A DNA stretch of 64,000 nt, from positions 1-64,000 of the forward strand of contig DASROF010000027.1 in NCBI GenBank assembly GCA_035647075.1, read 5' to 3'. Source of the stretch: Gp6-AA40 sp035647075 (GTDB lineage Bacteria > Acidobacteriota > Vicinamibacteria > Vicinamibacterales > UBA2999). Positions within the stretch are counted from its first letter, which is position 1, and the number at the start of each line of letters is the position of its first letter. The notes below the pieces were generated by a model. That model had not been told where the DNA came from, made no database searches, and saw only the letters and a list, made by a program, of their open reading frames with translations. The translations under genes were made by a program, and so were the position numbers. Below are positions 63,068 through 64,000 of this stretch, piece after piece.

Positions 63068-63091
63068 TCACGACACGGGTAGGGTGGGCCA

Positions 63092-63496
63092 ATGCATCTG
63101 TCAGGACCAGTCGTCGACACGATTGCCGACTACCTCACGATCGTCGTGCTGGTGGTTGTCCCGCCGGTGCTCATCTATCTCTTCTGGATTGTCCACATCA
63201 TGCCGGAAAAGATTGCGGAGCGACGCGGGCACCCGCAGCTTGACGCGATCAAGACGCTCTGCCTGCTGTCGCTCGTGTTCGGCGGCCTCCTCTGGCCGAT
63301 TGCATGGCTGTGGGCGTTCTCGAGGCCGGTAATGCACCAGATGGCCTACGGAACTGACCGCATCCCGCACGACAAGAAGGGCGGTGACGGAGGCGACGCG
63401 GGCCCGCGTCCCGTCACCGGAGGTGACGGGGGCGCATCGCCAGCAGCCGCGGAGGCCGTGAATGTGAAAAGACCGGCCGCCGCCTTGAGGGATTGA
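63092..63496 (+). CDS. DUF3302 family inner membrane protein (YiaW-like)
   Basis: 134 aa: two membrane helices (YLTIVVLVVVPPVLIYLFWIVHI and LCLLSLVFGGLLWPIAWLWAF) separated by MPEKIAERRGHPQLDAIKT, the DUF3302 signature, then a polar Gly/Asp tail. In enterobacteria the homologous YiaW is paired with the HlyD-like YiaV, as here; the precise role is unknown. Next ATG follows in TGACATG. Confidence 0.82.
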   Translation: MHLSGPVVDTIADYLTIVVLVVVPPVLIYLFWIVHIMPEKIAERRGHPQLDAIKTLCLLSLVFGGLLWPIAWLWAFSRPVMHQMAYGTDRIPHDKKGGDGGDAGPRPVTGGDGGASPAAAEAVNVKRPAAALRD

Positions 63497-63497
63497 C

Positions 63498-64000
63498 ATG
63501 GAAATCCTGCTGCTCGGCATCTACTCCTTTTTCGTCTGGCTGGTGTTCTTCAAGTTCAAGTGGCTGGCCTGGACGACGACCGCCGCGGTGATCGTCATCA
63601 CCATTCCGATCATCGGTCTCGCAACGCTGATACTGCTGCTCAACGTCGTGGCTCCGTCGGCGCTCGACGTGCAAGTGGTGAAGTACGTCGTGCAGGTCCT
63701 GCCGCGCGTCACCGGCCGTGTCATTGAGGTCCCGGTGGAACCGAATCGTCTGGTGCGACGTGGCGAGCTGTTGTTTCGCATCGATCCGCGCCCGTTCGAG
63801 TACGAAGTCGACCGGCTACGCGCGCTGCTCGCGTCGACCGCGGCGGACGTTGCCGCGCAGCGCGAGGATCTCCGCGCCGCCGAGGCGCAAATCGACGTGT
63901 CAGCGAATCATGTGACGTCGATCGGAAGTTCGATTGAGGCAAGCCGCGCGCGGCTCGCGCTCGCCGAACTGCGCGTGGGGCAGACGAAACAGCTCGCGTC
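63498..64000 (+). CDS. HlyD-family membrane fusion protein, 3' truncated by window end
   Basis: The first 167 codons are visible. N-terminal helices (EILLLGIYSFFVWLVFF and TAAVIVITIPIIGLATLILLLNVV) are followed by VVQVLPRVTGRVIEVPVEPNRLVRRGELLFRIDPRPFEYEVDRL, the lipoyl/barrel-sandwich motif of EmrA/HlyD adaptors, then a coiled-coil hairpin start (ADVAAQREDLRAAEAQIDVSANHV). A double N-terminal helix and the DUF3302 neighbour match YiaV-type proteins. Adaptor for an efflux complex of unknown substrate. Confidence 0.85.
   Translation, partial: MEILLLGIYSFFVWLVFFKFKWLAWTTTAAVIVITIPIIGLATLILLLNVVAPSALDVQVVKYVVQVLPRVTGRVIEVPVEPNRLVRRGELLFRIDPRPFEYEVDRLRALLASTAADVAAQREDLRAAEAQIDVSANHVTSIGSSIEASRARLALAELRVGQTKQLA

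Noticed and set aside
63371..63445. GGTGACGG repeats near the end of the DUF3302 gene as operators
   Set aside because: They encode the Gly/Asp-rich tail in frame and are better explained by codon repetition.

Overview
The window is a 64 kb, high-GC bacterial chromosome segment, most plausibly from an Acidobacteriota of the Vicinamibacteria type. That placement is inferred from gene content: VWFA proteins of the Acidobacteria-expanded type, a Ser/Thr kinase fused to beta-propeller repeats, a sulfatase-TPR fusion, an isoquinoline-oxidoreductase-like molybdoenzyme, and LPS/Pal/TolC genes that imply an outer membrane. There is no CRISPR array, prophage, insertion sequence or tRNA/rRNA that I can support. 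It reads as ordinary chromosome, dense with overlapping genes.

Layout. 1-0.4 kb: end of a Pal/OmpA-type lipoprotein. 0.4-5.7 kb: de novo pyrimidine locus, pyrF-pyrD leftward and pyrR-pyrB-pyrC-pyrE-like rightward from a 56-bp divergent region. That region carries overlapping -10 elements and a near-perfect PyrR-binding RNA hairpin that would bury the pyrR ribosome binding site. 5.7-11.3 kb: VanZ-like protein, TIGR02757 protein, two glycosyltransferases and a TolC-type channel. 11.4-17.8 kb: a second, canonical pyrE, then truA and uppS-cdsA-dxr-rseP (isoprenoid and phospholipid precursors, envelope protease) and a secreted coiled-coil protein. 17.8-26.6 kb: one leftward tetrapyrrole operon, VWA-VWA-ccsA-like-hemA-hemC-cobA/hemD-hemB-hemL. 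26.8-29.2 kb: membrane half of the F-type ATP synthase (atpZ, atpI-like, B, E, F) without delta or F1 genes. 29.2-33 kb: flippase-like membrane protein, sulfatase-TPR protein and a carboxypeptidase-regulatory/TPR protein. 33-36.2 kb: heme A/oxidase-maturation cluster (cupredoxin-like lipoprotein, ctaA, ctaB, DUF420). 36.2-43 kb: M23 peptidase, O-antigen ligase/polymerase-like protein, Wzm/Wzt exporter with sugar-binding tail, tandem-domain glycosyltransferase. 43-52.5 kb: propeller kinase, IorA/IorB, secreted proteins, PQQ-type sugar dehydrogenase, GT87-like protein. 52.5-56 kb: pyruvate kinase of unusual architecture with a hypothetical and DUF4956. 56-64 kb: aldo/keto reductase, NarL-type histidine kinase and a response regulator encoded 3.5 kb apart, a large repeat-bearing secreted protein, an AraC-type HTH protein, and a YiaW/YiaV-like DUF3302-HlyD pair cut by the window end.

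Regulatory themes read directly from the DNA. Several start codons lie only about 7-20 bp after a TATAAT-like hexamer and lack a Shine-Dalgarno sequence, suggesting leaderless or near-leaderless mRNAs. Tandem heptamer repeats (AACTCCC-like and AAGGCCC/CCTTGGG-like) occur between genes, and in one case inside a signal-peptide coding region. The best candidate for a notable system is the pyrR leader: a PyrR-recognition loop whose lower stem pairs with the Shine-Dalgarno sequence, predicting translational rather than attenuation control.
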